In this document: one piece after another, positions 25,579 through 35,271 of the stretch
Numbering within the stretch: position 1 is the first letter of the stretch
Layout of the letters: each line of letters begins with the position of its first letter
Source: Paenibacillus sp. FSL R7-0204
GTDB lineage: Bacteria > Bacillota > Bacilli > Paenibacillales > Paenibacillaceae
Reading direction: 5' to 3'
Length of the DNA stretch: 64,000 nucleotides
Assembly: GCF_038002225.1 (NCBI RefSeq)
Contig: NZ_JBBOCA010000001.1
Coordinates: 3,968,001-4,032,000 of the forward strand
Translations under genes and position numbers: made by a program
The notes under the pieces: generated by a model
Seen by the model: the letters and a program-made list of their open reading frames with translations, nothing else
What the model was told of the DNA's origin: nothing
Databases searched by the model: none

Positions 25579-27402
25579 TCACTTGCTATCTCCGCTGCCC
25601 GGCAGCTTCGGAATCTTCACGTTCACGGTTGTCCCATAGCCCAATCGGCTGTCAACGGTAAGTCCGTACCCCTCGCCGAACAGATGGCGGAGCCGGTTAT
25701 GAATATTCAGCAGCCCGATGCCCTGTGCCGATTGCCCGGTCAGAGCCAGCTCCTTATGCTCCAGGCCAAGCTTGCCCTGAAGGGCGGCCAGTTCCTCCGG
25801 CTCCATTCCCCTTCCGGTATCCGTAATACTGAAGCACACATCCCCGGACTCATCCAGTCTCCCGGTAATCTGAAGGCTTCCGCCCTGATCCATCCGCTCC
25901 AGCCCGTGATAGACCGAATTCTCAACGATGGGCTGGAGGATCATCTTGGGCGTCTGCTGCTCCAGCAAGCTCTCCTCCACATCAAGCGCCAGCGAGAACT
26001 TATTCTCGTAGCGGATCAGAATAATCTTCATGTAAGCCTGAATGCAGTCCACCTCTTCCCGGATCTGCACAAGATCATCCTTCTTGATGCTGTAGCGGAA
26101 AATCTTGGACATGCAGTACGTAATTTGCGCAATCTCCCGGCTTCCGTACTCCAGTCCGATGCTGCTGATACAATTCAGCGTATTATACAGGAAATGGGGA
26201 TTAATCTGGCTCTGCAGGGCAGAGAACTCCGCCTGCTTCTGGCTCAGCTCGGATTCATATAGTCTGGCCTGGGTATTGAACATCTCCCGCGTCATTTCGT
26301 CCATCTCGTCCATCATCCGGTTAATATCCTGGGCCAGCAGCCCCACCTCGTTGGTGAACCGGACTTTGATCCGGAAGCCTCTGTCCCGCCCTGCCACCTT
26401 CTTCATATCCATGACCAATCCCATCAGGGGACGCATCAGATTGTGCAAGAAGAAGCTGCCTGTAATAATCATACTCACAATAATACCAAGGCCGACCATA
26501 ATGCTAACCTTCCGCATGGGAATCATGTCGGCCGTCAGTTCCTGCACCGGGATCATACTGACCACACGCCACCCGTCAGCCTGCTCCAGCCCCTTAACCT
26601 GAACGAGAACCTCCTTGCCGCCGATCGTTGCTTTTACCCCGTTAAGTAATTGGTTCTTGTCCATAGACAGCACATCTTTGATCACATTGCCCCGCGCATA
26701 GGAATTGGTGGAGGCAACCACCTCGTCCCGGTTATTCAGAATATACAAGGTGGAGTTCTGCGTTAATTCCGTATTCGCGACCAGTCCCTGCATTTTGTCC
26801 ATATTGACCATCACCATGCAGTAACCCGTAATCTGTGAGAAATGGACGCCCCCGATCGACTCCACAATGGGAGCAATATAGAAGAACTGATCTGTCCCTG
26901 TCCGGTCATCCTTCAGAATGGCGGTGAACTTCCCCTTCTGCCGAAGCGCAGGATCGTTCTTGTACGGGCGGATAAAGGTCTCATACAGGTTAATATAAAA
27001 AATATCGCCGCTTGCAGAATCCTCGCTGGAGAGGCGTCTTCCCTGGAGGTCATTGATCATGATGCCGTTCACATAGGAATTGAAGGACCGCATATATTCC
27101 ATCAGATCCAGGGCATAGGGAGCGCTGTCGAACGCCCTTTTGTAATCATCATCGGCTATGGTGAATTCCTGAATCAGCTTGCTGTTGACCGCAAAGCCGG
27201 TGCTGATCCGGATATCATTGAACACCGAATCAATCTTGCGGCGGGTCTGCTCAATCATCTTGTTGCTGTAGGTGACCGCACGCTTCTGTGTCAGATTCGA
27301 GAAGCTGTAGAAGAAGTAGAACTCCATGACCATAAAGATCAGGATGGAGCACACGATGAACAGCCATAGCTGATGCTTCAATTTCACCTTGCCGGTCTTC
27401 AT
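25579..27402 (-). CDS. YesM-type sensor histidine kinase
   Basis: 607 residues. TM1 about 13-33, a large extracellular sensor region (~35-295), TM2 about 298-320, then HAMP (RPLMGLVMDMKKVAGRD...). The His_kinase domain has QSQINPHFLYNTLNCI (His near residue 405) and the HATPase domain LQPIVENSVYHGLE, DTGRGM and GIGLLNIHNRL. This family senses oligosaccharides, often with help from the neighbouring binding protein, and phosphorylates an AraC-type regulator. The start overlaps the regulator stop by 4 bp. It is the last gene of the lplB-lplC-SBP-regulator-kinase set. Confidence 0.93.
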   Translation of the reverse strand: MKTGKVKLKHQLWLFIVCSILIFMVMEFYFFYSFSNLTQKRAVTYSNKMIEQTRRKIDSVFNDIRISTGFAVNSKLIQEFTIADDDYKRAFDSAPYALDLMEYMRSFNSYVNGIMINDLQGRRLSSEDSASGDIFYINLYETFIRPYKNDPALRQKGKFTAILKDDRTGTDQFFYIAPIVESIGGVHFSQITGYCMVMVNMDKMQGLVANTELTQNSTLYILNNRDEVVASTNSYARGNVIKDVLSMDKNQLLNGVKATIGGKEVLVQVKGLEQADGWRVVSMIPVQELTADMIPMRKVSIMVGLGIIVSMIITGSFFLHNLMRPLMGLVMDMKKVAGRDRGFRIKVRFTNEVGLLAQDINRMMDEMDEMTREMFNTQARLYESELSQKQAEFSALQSQINPHFLYNTLNCISSIGLEYGSREIAQITYCMSKIFRYSIKKDDLVQIREEVDCIQAYMKIILIRYENKFSLALDVEESLLEQQTPKMILQPIVENSVYHGLERMDQGGSLQITGRLDESGDVCFSITDTGRGMEPEELAALQGKLGLEHKELALTGQSAQGIGLLNIHNRLRHLFGEGYGLTVDSRLGYGTTVNVKIPKLPGSGDSK

Positions 27403-28865
27403 GGCCTGCTGCTCCGTTCACTTTCCCTTTTTCTGAATTTGGCGGGCGTCATCCCGCAGTGCTTCTTGAACACCTTATTGAAATAATAGTAATCTACATA
27501 CCCGGACTGGATGGCAATGCTCTCAATGGACAGGTCTGTCTGCTGCAAAAGCCCGCGGGCTTTCCTGATCCTCAGCTCAGCCACGTATTCAGAGAAGGTT
27601 TTGCCCAGATTCTTCTTGAACAATTGACAGCAATACACTTGATTGATGAAAAATTGGACCGACAGCTCCTTCAGATACAGCTTCTGCTCATAATTCCGGT
27701 CGATATAGGCGACCATCCGGTTGAAGCAGGAGAGAATATCCCCTTCCTGCAAAGCACGGCTATTCCCTTGCCGGAGCACGGTAAGAACGTCATGCAGGAA
27801 GCTGCACAGCGACTCCAGATCCTCGAACCGCTCCTTCAGCTCGGCATAATTCAGGAACTCCAGCTCCATGTCTCTGAGTTCTTCCGAATAGGCGCTCGTC
27901 AGAAGTCCGACGGCCTGATTCCATAAGTAGACCACCTCAATCATTCCCAGCTCATGAAGCCTGAAGTATTCCTGCAAGCCCAAGATGAATGTCTCGATGC
28001 TGTCGTATTGATTGCCATGAACTATAGAGTGCAGCTCATCTATACAGGGCTTCACCAGAGGCAGCTTGGGATTATAGTGAACCGCGCCGGAAGCTTCATC
28101 CACGAATACCCGGGAGGCCGCCAGCTCGGCTTCCTTGATCAGCTTGCTGATCTGCTTAAGCCCGCTGCCGATACTGCTGATCCCCACCACAGGAAGCCCT
28201 GGACTGCCTGCGGCCGCAGGCCATTCATCCGTGATTCCTTCCAGCTCACTCTCCTGCTCTGTGATCAGAACCGCCAGCAGGGTGCTTGCTCCGTTCTCTA
28301 CCTCCAGCACATGAACCGGCTGCCCGTCCAGCTTCAGCAGTTCGCTGAGCTTCGGTCTGTCTGCCTCATAATGGACAGCAAGCACCTGGCAGCAGCCTGC
28401 ATTCGAGCCGGCAGGAAGGCAGCGTCTGATCTCCTCTTCATCTGCCGAGGTAAGCGCATCCAACAGAAGGTGATTGCGCGCCGCACTTCGCCGGGAGAAG
28501 TGCAGGGCGAGCTTCGCCAGGAACGTATCGGTCATATCCACATCCAGCGGCTTCAGGAAGTAATCCAAAGCCCCGTAGCGCAGCGCTTCCTGGGCGTATT
28601 CAAATTCCGCATACCCGCTTATAATGACGAATTCCGAGTCTATGCCCTGCGCTTTGGCCCGCTTCATCAGATCGAGCCCGGAAATCTCCGGCATCCGGAT
28701 ATCTGTGACCACCAGATCCGGCTCCTGCAAGGCGATGGCTTCCCACGCCTGATATGCACTTGTGAACTGTCCCGAGATTTCAAAGCCATACTGCTCCCAG
28801 TCAAAGGCATTGCTGATCCCTCTAATCGCCCACGACTCATCATCTACAATAATGACCTTGTACAT
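27399..28865 (-). CDS. YesN-type response regulator with AraC DNA-binding domain
   Basis: About 488 residues. Receiver domain (1-125) with IIVDDE, phosphorylated Asp in LVVTDIRMPE and Lys in YFLKPLD; a central linker of roughly 250 residues; an AraC-type double HTH at the C-terminus (LKELSVQFFINQVYCCQLFKKNLG then IESIAIQSGYVDYYYFNKVFKKHCG). Start ATG 28865 has AGGAGG six bases upstream; 15 codons further upstream in the frame have no site. It is expected to activate the upstream transporter operon and perhaps the GH43/GH127 genes. Confidence 0.93.
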   Translation of the reverse strand: MYKVIIVDDESWAIRGISNAFDWEQYGFEISGQFTSAYQAWEAIALQEPDLVVTDIRMPEISGLDLMKRAKAQGIDSEFVIISGYAEFEYAQEALRYGALDYFLKPLDVDMTDTFLAKLALHFSRRSAARNHLLLDALTSADEEEIRRCLPAGSNAGCCQVLAVHYEADRPKLSELLKLDGQPVHVLEVENGASTLLAVLITEQESELEGITDEWPAAAGSPGLPVVGISSIGSGLKQISKLIKEAELAASRVFVDEASGAVHYNPKLPLVKPCIDELHSIVHGNQYDSIETFILGLQEYFRLHELGMIEVVYLWNQAVGLLTSAYSEELRDMELEFLNYAELKERFEDLESLCSFLHDVLTVLRQGNSRALQEGDILSCFNRMVAYIDRNYEQKLYLKELSVQFFINQVYCCQLFKKNLGKTFSEYVAELRIRKARGLLQQTDLSIESIAIQSGYVDYYYFNKVFKKHCGMTPAKFRKRESERSSRP

Positions 28866-28918
28866 GGATATCCTCCTGAGACTGTGGATTCTTCTGATGT
28901 GGTTACACAAAGGAAATG

Positions 28919-28957
28919 CGGATAAACCAGGCCAATGAACAGCCGGTGGTTTATCCG
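28919..28957 (-). terminator. Hairpin after the binding-protein gene
   Basis: Perfect 11-bp stem CGGATAAACCA / TGGTTTATCCG (28919-28929 with 28947-28957). The following minus-strand sequence is CATTTCCTTTG, a poor T-run. It may terminate partly or stabilise the abundant binding-protein mRNA upstream of the regulatory genes. Confidence 0.55.
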
Positions 28958-28968
28958 TATTTCAGATG

Positions 28969-30573
28969 TTACTTCTTATTCGCTGTGACTTCCCTGTAGT
29001 TCTTCACATTCTCTTCCTGAACCGCTTTACCGCCGGCATCCATGTATTCTTTGACCAGCTTATCGTACAAGGCGTCGAATTCGGACTCCTTGGCCACGAT
29101 CAACCGGTCAATCATCTGCTTGTTCATATCGCCCAGCGTCTTGCCGTATTTGATGTTGGATTCGTTCGGTACCCCGTAATAGAAGGATGAATAGCCGTCT
29201 GTTGTGTTAATTTTGTACGATTCCATAGCGAGTTCCTCATATTGCTTATCCCCGGAGGCCAGGGCTGCGGCATAGGTTTTGACGTTCTTTTCGGTGTCAC
29301 CCAGCTCAGCGCCGTTAACAATCATCGTATAATCCATGTTCAAATTACTCATCTGCATTTTCTCGCCGGTCTGTGATATCCCTTGCGGAATGCCGTCTTT
29401 CAGCGTATGGTGAACGCCTTCTTCACCGAACTGCAGGAAGAACATCACCTCCGGGTCCGCCATCCAGTTCAGATATTTGACCGCCAGCTCCGCGTTTTTG
29501 CTGCTTTTGGGAATGAAGGAGAAGATTCCGTTCTCATTATATACCTCTTTGAGGTATTTGCCTTCGGCATTTTTGAAGGTATCCACCGGAACATAGTGGG
29601 CATCCGGCGAGTTTTGCTTCAGTGGTTCACGGATTTTCTGGGTCATCGGATAATCCCAGTTGGCGGCATAGAAGCCGACCTTGCCGTTGGTGACATCGGC
29701 ATCCGCCTGCTTGGTGGTTTTGTCCAGGGCAAAATCGGGGCTGATCAGCTTCTCATTATACAGCTTATTCAGCCATTTGTAGGCATCTTTGTTGCCCGGC
29801 TTCAGCCAGTTCGGCGTGGTGACGAATTCCTCCTCTGACATCTGGCCCCAGAAGGATTGAACGAGGTTGCCGAAGGTGTAGTTCATGCCGGCTGCCGCCG
29901 TTGCCCAGGGAATGACGCCGTTCACATTGCCCGGGTTCTTGTCGCGGAAGGCCACCAGCGTATTGTATAACTCATCTCTATTGGTCGGAAGCGGCATCCC
30001 GAGCTTGTCGAGCCAATCCTTACGGATGAACATCCCGTTCCAGGCCAGCAGGGTGCGCTTGCCCGGGATGGATACCTGCTTGTCGTTATATTTGCCGTAA
30101 GCGAGAACGTTCTCCCCGAGATAAGCCTTTAATTGCTGGCCGTGGCTCTCCAGCAGCTCGTCGAGCGTGTAGAGGCCGTCACTTTTGGCAAAGCGGGTCA
30201 CCAGTGTCCCGTCATAGGTGAACGAGATGTCCGGAGCCTGGCCCGCAGCCATTAATACGTTCAGCTTATCAACCTCCTGGGACCGGGGAACCGGTACATA
30301 TTCCACAATGGCGTTATTCGGCTTGCCGAAATGCTCATTCACATATTTCGTCCAGAAATTATTATTCAGATCCGGCTGGCCCTGAACCCCTCTGTCGAAC
30401 ACCTCCACCGTCAGCTTTGCAGGAGGATCAGAAGGAGATTTTGCTGCATTAGACGACTCCGGCGCGGCTGTCTCTTTGCTCTCTTTGCCACTTTCGCCAC
30501 AGCCCGCTGCAACGCCGGCCAGCAGCACGGTGCTGCACAGAACGGCCGATATTTTCTTAATGCCTGTCTTCAC
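28969..30573 (-). CDS. Oligosaccharide-binding lipoprotein (LplA/YtcQ type)
   Basis: About 534 residues. Signal peptide with lipobox LLAGVAAGC (Cys about 25), then a long binding-protein fold of the type found with YesM/YesN systems: VEVFDRGVQGQPDLNNNFWTKYVNEHFGK, the tail ending NYREVTANKK. Start GTG 30573 is preferred, since AAAGGGTGG lies six bases upstream; the ATG at 30591 has only weak spacing. It follows two permease genes and precedes the two-component genes. Related systems import pectin-derived oligogalacturonides or alginate; here the neighbours suggest arabinan or rhamnogalacturonan products. Confidence 0.92.
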   Translation of the reverse strand: MKTGIKKISAVLCSTVLLAGVAAGCGESGKESKETAAPESSNAAKSPSDPPAKLTVEVFDRGVQGQPDLNNNFWTKYVNEHFGKPNNAIVEYVPVPRSQEVDKLNVLMAAGQAPDISFTYDGTLVTRFAKSDGLYTLDELLESHGQQLKAYLGENVLAYGKYNDKQVSIPGKRTLLAWNGMFIRKDWLDKLGMPLPTNRDELYNTLVAFRDKNPGNVNGVIPWATAAAGMNYTFGNLVQSFWGQMSEEEFVTTPNWLKPGNKDAYKWLNKLYNEKLISPDFALDKTTKQADADVTNGKVGFYAANWDYPMTQKIREPLKQNSPDAHYVPVDTFKNAEGKYLKEVYNENGIFSFIPKSSKNAELAVKYLNWMADPEVMFFLQFGEEGVHHTLKDGIPQGISQTGEKMQMSNLNMDYTMIVNGAELGDTEKNVKTYAAALASGDKQYEELAMESYKINTTDGYSSFYYGVPNESNIKYGKTLGDMNKQMIDRLIVAKESEFDALYDKLVKEYMDAGGKAVQEENVKNYREVTANKK

Positions 30574-30687
30574 GGTATACCACCCTTTCATCTCTTATCA
30601 TGATAGTAATCCAGATTATAGCTTTCTTGCCCAGGCAGCTTCAACTTCCCCCAGCCAAGCATTCCCCCTTCCTTGGAGTGTACCGCT

Positions 30688-31593
30688 TCAGCCCTTGATC
30701 GCGCCTGTCATTACACCGTCTACGAAATACTTCTGCAGCTTGGGGTAGATCAGCAGAATCGGAATGGTGGTGAACATAACGCTTGCAGCCTTCAGCGACT
30801 CCGGCACAATGAACGAGCCGACACTCCCCTCGCCGCCCTGCTGGCTGTCGAGCTGCTGGTTGGCTGAGATGATCTGGTACAGCTTAAGCTGCATGGGATA
30901 TAGCTCTTTTTTGGTAATATAGAATAAGGCATCCTGGAATCCGTTCCACCGGTCTACGGCATAGAAGAGGCTTAAGGTGGCAATCGAAGGCAGCGAGAGA
31001 GGCAGCACAATCCGCAGAAGAATCCCCAGATCCGAGCACCCGTCAATGGACGCCGATTCCTCCAGACTCTCGGGAAGAGAGCTGAAGAAGGTTTTCAGGA
31101 TAATCAGATTAAATACACTCATCGCGCCCGGCAGCACCAGACTCCATATCGTATCCATCATCCCCAGGTTCTTAATCAGGATATAGGAAGGAATCAGACC
31201 GCCGCTGAAATACATCGTGAAGACCAGCGCGGACAGCAGGAAATTTCTCCCCCACAGCCGCTTTTTCGTTAACGGGTACGCCGCACAGATCGTCAGGAAC
31301 ATACACACCACCGTGTAAAAAATGGTCAGGACAATACTATAGCCCAGCGTATACAGCATATCGGCATCGCTCAGAATCGTCTTATACGTCTCTACAGTGA
31401 AGTCTACCGGCCATAAGCTTACCTTCTGCGAGATAATCGCTTCGTTGGAGCTGAATGATAACGCTATCATGTATAGGAACGGGACAATGCAGGTGAACGA
31501 CAAAGCTACAATAAAGACTATAATCGCAATATCTGCCACACTTTTTTTCCGGCCAATCCGCCCTGTTCGTATCGTGCTTGCCGCTCTCACCAT
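30688..31593 (-). CDS. Sugar ABC permease (LplC/YtcP type)
   Basis: 301 residues, six membrane helices. The inner-membrane EAA loop is SLPESLEESASIDGCSDLGILLRIVLPLSLPSI. The C-terminus VDGVMTGAIKG is the usual ending of LplC-type permeases. It overlaps the lplB-like gene by 7 bp. Partner of that permease; the ATPase is not encoded here and is probably a shared MsmX-type ATPase, as for other LplBC systems (inference). Confidence 0.93.
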   Translation of the reverse strand: MVRAASTIRTGRIGRKKSVADIAIIVFIVALSFTCIVPFLYMIALSFSSNEAIISQKVSLWPVDFTVETYKTILSDADMLYTLGYSIVLTIFYTVVCMFLTICAAYPLTKKRLWGRNFLLSALVFTMYFSGGLIPSYILIKNLGMMDTIWSLVLPGAMSVFNLIILKTFFSSLPESLEESASIDGCSDLGILLRIVLPLSLPSIATLSLFYAVDRWNGFQDALFYITKKELYPMQLKLYQIISANQQLDSQQGGEGSVGSFIVPESLKAASVMFTTIPILLIYPKLQKYFVDGVMTGAIKG

Positions 31594-32537
31594 ATCCCAT
31601 CCTCACCCAATTTCTTCGCAATATAGTTGGCACCGATCAGCAGGGTCAGACCTACCACAGACTGGAACAGCCCGACGGCCGTTGCCTGGGAGAAGTCTCC
31701 CGAGCTGATACCTACTCTGTACACGAAGGTGCTGATGACATCGGAATATTCGCTGACCAGTGAATTCCCCATTACAAACGGGCGGTCGAACCCGATCGAT
31801 ACCATTCGGCCAATCTGAAGAATCAGCAGAATGTTAATCGTAGATTTAATGCCCGGCAGTGTAATATGCCACATTTTGCGGAGTCTGCTGCAGCCGTCCA
31901 TATCGGACGCTTCATACAGCTCCTTGTTGATGCCGGTAATCGCCGCGAGATAAATAATCGTACCCCACCCGATGTTCTGCCATACCCCCACAGTAATATA
32001 GGTGACCAGCCAAGGGGTCTTCTGCGACAAGAATTCAATTTTCGACAGGCCCAGGCTATCCAGGAAAAGATTCACCATCCCGCTGTTGGAGAACATCAGA
32101 TAGACAATCCCGCCGATAATCACCCAGGACATGAAGTGTGGCAGATAGAGAATCGTCTGCGTTAATTTCTTGAACCGTGCCATCCGGACCTCGTTAAGCA
32201 GTATCGCCAGGATAATCGGGGCCGGGAAGCCTGCCACTAAATCCAGCACATTTAGGACCAGCGTATTTTTGAGGGCACGGTAGAAGCTGTCCTGCTGAAA
32301 AATAAACCGGAACACATCAAGTCCCACCCATTCGCTTCCACTCGTCCCCTGAAAAATATTGTAATCCTGAAAGGCCATAATCAAGCCGTAAATCGGGGCA
32401 TATTTAAAAATGGCAATGTACAGGAGTGGCAGCAGCAAAAGGATGTAGAGTAGGGCATCTCTCCTGATCCTGAGCCAAAAGGTGTGTTTTCGCGTTAGTC
32501 CGATTTGATCTTGCTGATTGTTTAAAACCGCTTTCAT
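31587..32537 (-). CDS. Sugar ABC permease (LplB/YteP type)
   Basis: About 316 residues with six membrane helices; starts MKAVLNNQQDQIGL and has the KYAPIYGLIMAFQDYNIFQG motif typical of LplB-type permeases and the EAA loop NKELYEASDMDGCSRLRKMWHITLPGI. Start ATG 32537 is preferred to 32546, since GGAGG is too close to the latter. First gene of the transporter operon; a cre-like element lies about 80 bp upstream. Confidence 0.92.
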   Translation of the reverse strand: MKAVLNNQQDQIGLTRKHTFWLRIRRDALLYILLLLPLLYIAIFKYAPIYGLIMAFQDYNIFQGTSGSEWVGLDVFRFIFQQDSFYRALKNTLVLNVLDLVAGFPAPIILAILLNEVRMARFKKLTQTILYLPHFMSWVIIGGIVYLMFSNSGMVNLFLDSLGLSKIEFLSQKTPWLVTYITVGVWQNIGWGTIIYLAAITGINKELYEASDMDGCSRLRKMWHITLPGIKSTINILLILQIGRMVSIGFDRPFVMGNSLVSEYSDVISTFVYRVGISSGDFSQATAVGLFQSVVGLTLLIGANYIAKKLGEDGIW

Positions 32538-32609
32538 TTCTCCCATCCCTCCGGCTGTATTAAGGAGCTCTCTTGTTCTTCATTATAGCTACCCCAGGAG
32601 ATAAGAAAA

Positions 32610-32623
32610 TGTAATCGCTTAAA
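32610..32623 (-). promoter_or_regulatory. cre-like site upstream of the transporter operon
   Basis: On the minus strand TTTAAGCGATTACA differs from the cre core (TGnAAnCGnTnnCA) at one conserved base. It is located in the promoter region of the lplB-like gene. Suggestive of CcpA control, not proven. Confidence 0.35.
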
Positions 32624-32641
32624 TGAATTTGGTAATAACTT

Positions 32642-32667
32642 AAAAGACAGCCCCCGGAGGGACTGCC
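32642..32667 (-). terminator. Terminator of the ger operon
   Basis: Hairpin GGCAGTCCC-TCC-GGGGGCTGTC on the minus strand followed by TTTTAAG. It begins seven bases after the stop of the small membrane protein gene. Confidence 0.8.
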
Positions 32668-32673
32668 TTAGCT

Positions 32674-32892
32674 TCATTTCATAATCAGATCGATTCTGCC
32701 GAACAACAGCTTCACCAGCTCGGTGGGACCCGGCAAGCCTGGTTGAAATAACAGAAGAATGGTAAGACCCGCCGCAGCAAACGTAATGCCTGCAATCACC
32801 TTTCTGGCTTTCTTGTCCTTACTGCCCCGGAATTCAAAAATAATGATCCCGCAGGACAGCAGCAGAATCGATAGGATCATTGCTATTTTCAT
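32674..32892 (-). CDS. Small membrane protein of the ger operon (unknown function)
   Basis: 72 residues: two hydrophobic segments (IAMILSILLLSCGIIIF and VIAGITFAAAGLTILLLF) joined by a charged loop (RGSKDKKARK). It lies 48 bp after the gerC-type gene on the same strand and before the operon terminator, so it belongs to the germinant-receptor operon. Small two-helix proteins (GerD-like or 'D subunits') are known with some Ger operons; that identity is only a suggestion. Start ATG 32892 rather than the GTG at 32901, which abuts the AAGGAT. Confidence 0.7.
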   Translation of the reverse strand: MKIAMILSILLLSCGIIIFEFRGSKDKKARKVIAGITFAAAGLTILLLFQPGLPGPTELVKLLFGRIDLIMK

Positions 32893-32939
32893 GCTTCCCA
32901 CATCCTTGTATGGTTGCTGGAATTCAGGCGTACCCTCCG

Positions 32940-34118
32940 TCAGTGGGCCGATTGCTCTGGTATGCCTTGGGGCCCGGTTGATCTTCCGTTCCCGGTAATG
33001 CTCGTCTTGACGGAGACCTCCACCTGCAGCTCAGGGTACATAGTCTCCCACTGTTCCTTCTTTGCCTTCCACTCTTGCGGGTAATGTTTGCGGAAGGAAT
33101 CGGCGAATCTGTAAAAGTCGGTCTTCTGCTCCTTTTGGGACATATGGAGTGCCTGATCGGCAGCTTCCTTAAGCCGCTTCTCCCAAGCCTTCTTCAGCGC
33201 TATCACCTTGGACGGATCAGTCAGATTGGCATCAGTTGTATTCAGAACGACCTCTCCACTCGCCACAATCCGGACCTTCATCATCCATTCCCCGTTTACG
33301 ATGCTTGGCTTCAGCATGGTGGTGATTTGTTTAGACAGGATCGAGAAGGCCCCCTTCTCCCCTTCCAGGGTAACCGGCATGATAATATTATTAAGCTCAT
33401 TAATCATGAGCAGTACTCCGAGGCTTACCGGTTCTTTTACAGTGAGGGAATAACGGCCGTGCTTATACAGGCTTAACCCCTTGAGTGAGGGGGTCGTCGC
33501 ATTCGGTCCATCGTTCGGTTCCGGGGGAGCAATCAGGATACGGGTTAGGATGGCCGAACCGCTGGCTCCCTGAATGGATTGGGATAATTCCAGCAGAGTC
33601 ACACGCGTGCCCAGGTTCATATTCGCCATTTCCCGGAGAGATTCGGAGGAGCTGCGCTCCAGCGGGTCCAGCAGGGCAAGAATATCCTTGGCGGAATCCT
33701 TGCTGGAGAAGATATACGCATGTTCGCGGAACTGCGGATAACGGAGGAAGAAATCGACGAATTCACGCAGCCCCTGCTTCCCCGCCTCTTCACTGATCAC
33801 AATCACCTCACATTGGCCCCAGAACATATGGCGGGCGACCTTCCGCTGCAGCCGGTTCAAGGCTTCCGCAATGTTCACTCCTTCAGCAGTGCGGGTCATG
33901 GTGACTCCGCTTGCGCTTTCACCTGCCCCGCCGCTCTCCGAGCCGCCGCTTCCTTTACGCGGAATGAAGATCTGGGCCGTCAATTGTGCCTGGCCGTCTT
34001 TATAATCCACGCCGGTGGCGAGCACGATGGCCAGGTCATTGATCTCCGTCCGGTCCCAGCATCCGCTGAGCAGTATACTGCTCAGCAGCAGCATAATCAT
34101 GACTCTGCAGCCCCGCAT
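32940..34118 (-). CDS. Spore germination receptor C subunit lipoprotein, Ger(x)C family
   Basis: 392 residues. Signal peptide with lipobox LLSGCWDRTEINDLAIV (Cys near residue 20), the family hallmark, followed by VLATGVDYKDG and VNIAEALNRLQRKVARHMFWGQCEVIVISEE. The lipoprotein is attached to the outer face of the spore inner membrane and works with the A and B subunits to sense germinants. It lies 119 bp downstream of the B-subunit coding start region and 15 bp after its stop. Start ATG 34118 has GGAGGGAGGG upstream. Confidence 0.93.
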   Translation of the reverse strand: MRGCRVMIMLLLSSILLSGCWDRTEINDLAIVLATGVDYKDGQAQLTAQIFIPRKGSGGSESGGAGESASGVTMTRTAEGVNIAEALNRLQRKVARHMFWGQCEVIVISEEAGKQGLREFVDFFLRYPQFREHAYIFSSKDSAKDILALLDPLERSSSESLREMANMNLGTRVTLLELSQSIQGASGSAILTRILIAPPEPNDGPNATTPSLKGLSLYKHGRYSLTVKEPVSLGVLLMINELNNIIMPVTLEGEKGAFSILSKQITTMLKPSIVNGEWMMKVRIVASGEVVLNTTDANLTDPSKVIALKKAWEKRLKEAADQALHMSQKEQKTDFYRFADSFRKHYPQEWKAKKEQWETMYPELQVEVSVKTSITGNGRSTGPQGIPEQSAH

Positions 34119-34133
34119 TGCCCTCCCTCCTTA

Positions 34134-35237
34134 TCATCCCTTGCTCAGAAGCTTCAGCCCCTTCTTCAGCAGAGCCAGTCCATAGATTGCGGCGGGAAGC
34201 CCCACCAGGAATACCATTGTATATATGTTAGCCGAAGCGCTGATAAGCGCAGCCGCACCCGCAGCGCCCGTCACTACCCAGTAAGAGAACACCATGCTTA
34301 CGAAGGCGAGCGGAATCACCAGCGGTCTATAATCGTCCATCCCGAACCATTCAGCGGCTGAGGTGGCGAAGATGTAGAGAAAGACAGAGATTTTGACAAA
34401 GATCCCGAAGATCCAGATCGCAATAATGAGCGCCTCAATATGCTGCAGGAAATCGGCAATCGTAATGTAACGTGCAGCAATCATCACCGGAAAAGCAAAG
34501 CTGTCCGTGAGATCTCCCATCAGCAGCAGACAGAACAGGTTGGTCACCGTCATCGCCAGTGTCGTTACGACAAGCGAAACGAGCATCGTCCGGCCCAGAT
34601 GTTTCTTGCTGTTGATGTAAGGCAGCAGAAAGGCCAGCACAGTATATTCACTGAACCATGCCGCCGGAGCCACCGCGCCTTTGACGATAGGAACGAACCC
34701 GTTCTCCATGAACGGAAGCAGCTCGGCAGGCCGGAGTTCTCCGGTCAGGAGCACAAAGATCAGGCAGAGCATCACCACCAGGAGCGTAACGAACACCTGG
34801 GCGGTCCGGCTGACCACCTCTATGCCCTGCCTTACATTAATCGCGCAGACCGCAACCATCGTCCCCATAATGACAAGCAGCGGCGTCTTGGGAAGTGCAT
34901 TATTCACAATGAACTCGCCGTATTCCAGAATAATCAGGCCGTTCAAATGGGGCAGAAAGAGCAGAAAACCCAGCCCGATCACCTTGCCCGGCAGCCACCC
35001 GGCGATCAGCAGACTGGACTGCATAATGGTCTTGCCGGGATAAAGCCGGTTCAGTCCAAGCGAGATCCCTATGACCGTTACTCCAATCAGCGAGCCCAGG
35101 ATGGGCGATAACCACATATCATGTCCTGCATAATGCATGGTGATCCCGGGGACAGACAGGATAGCGGTGGCAAGAATCGAGGGGAAAACAAGGAAGGCCA
35201 GCTGGGTAACCGATATTTTCCCTTTGTCAGTCAACAT
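34134..35237 (-). CDS. Spore germination receptor B subunit (GerAB/GerKB-type permease)
   Basis: About 367 residues, ten predicted hydrophobic helices, of the amino acid/polyamine/organocation superfamily. Start MLTDKGKISVTQLAFLVFPSILATAILSVPG is typical of GerAB/KB. Start ATG 35237 has GGGG six bases upstream; 23 additional codons lie in the same frame but overlap the end of the A-subunit gene. This subunit is the likely germinant-binding part. The germinant is unknown. Confidence 0.93.
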   Translation of the reverse strand: MLTDKGKISVTQLAFLVFPSILATAILSVPGITMHYAGHDMWLSPILGSLIGVTVIGISLGLNRLYPGKTIMQSSLLIAGWLPGKVIGLGFLLFLPHLNGLIILEYGEFIVNNALPKTPLLVIMGTMVAVCAINVRQGIEVVSRTAQVFVTLLVVMLCLIFVLLTGELRPAELLPFMENGFVPIVKGAVAPAAWFSEYTVLAFLLPYINSKKHLGRTMLVSLVVTTLAMTVTNLFCLLLMGDLTDSFAFPVMIAARYITIADFLQHIEALIIAIWIFGIFVKISVFLYIFATSAAEWFGMDDYRPLVIPLAFVSMVFSYWVVTGAAGAAALISASANIYTMVFLVGLPAAIYGLALLKKGLKLLSKG

Positions 35238-35271
35238 AAGAATCCCCTTCTCTGGTGAAGTCCGGCTGCCA

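Noticed and set aside
27954..28925. Long 323-codon frame antisense to the YesN-type regulator
   Set aside because: It is antisense to a complete, well-conserved gene in a high-GC region; no RBS or family similarity.
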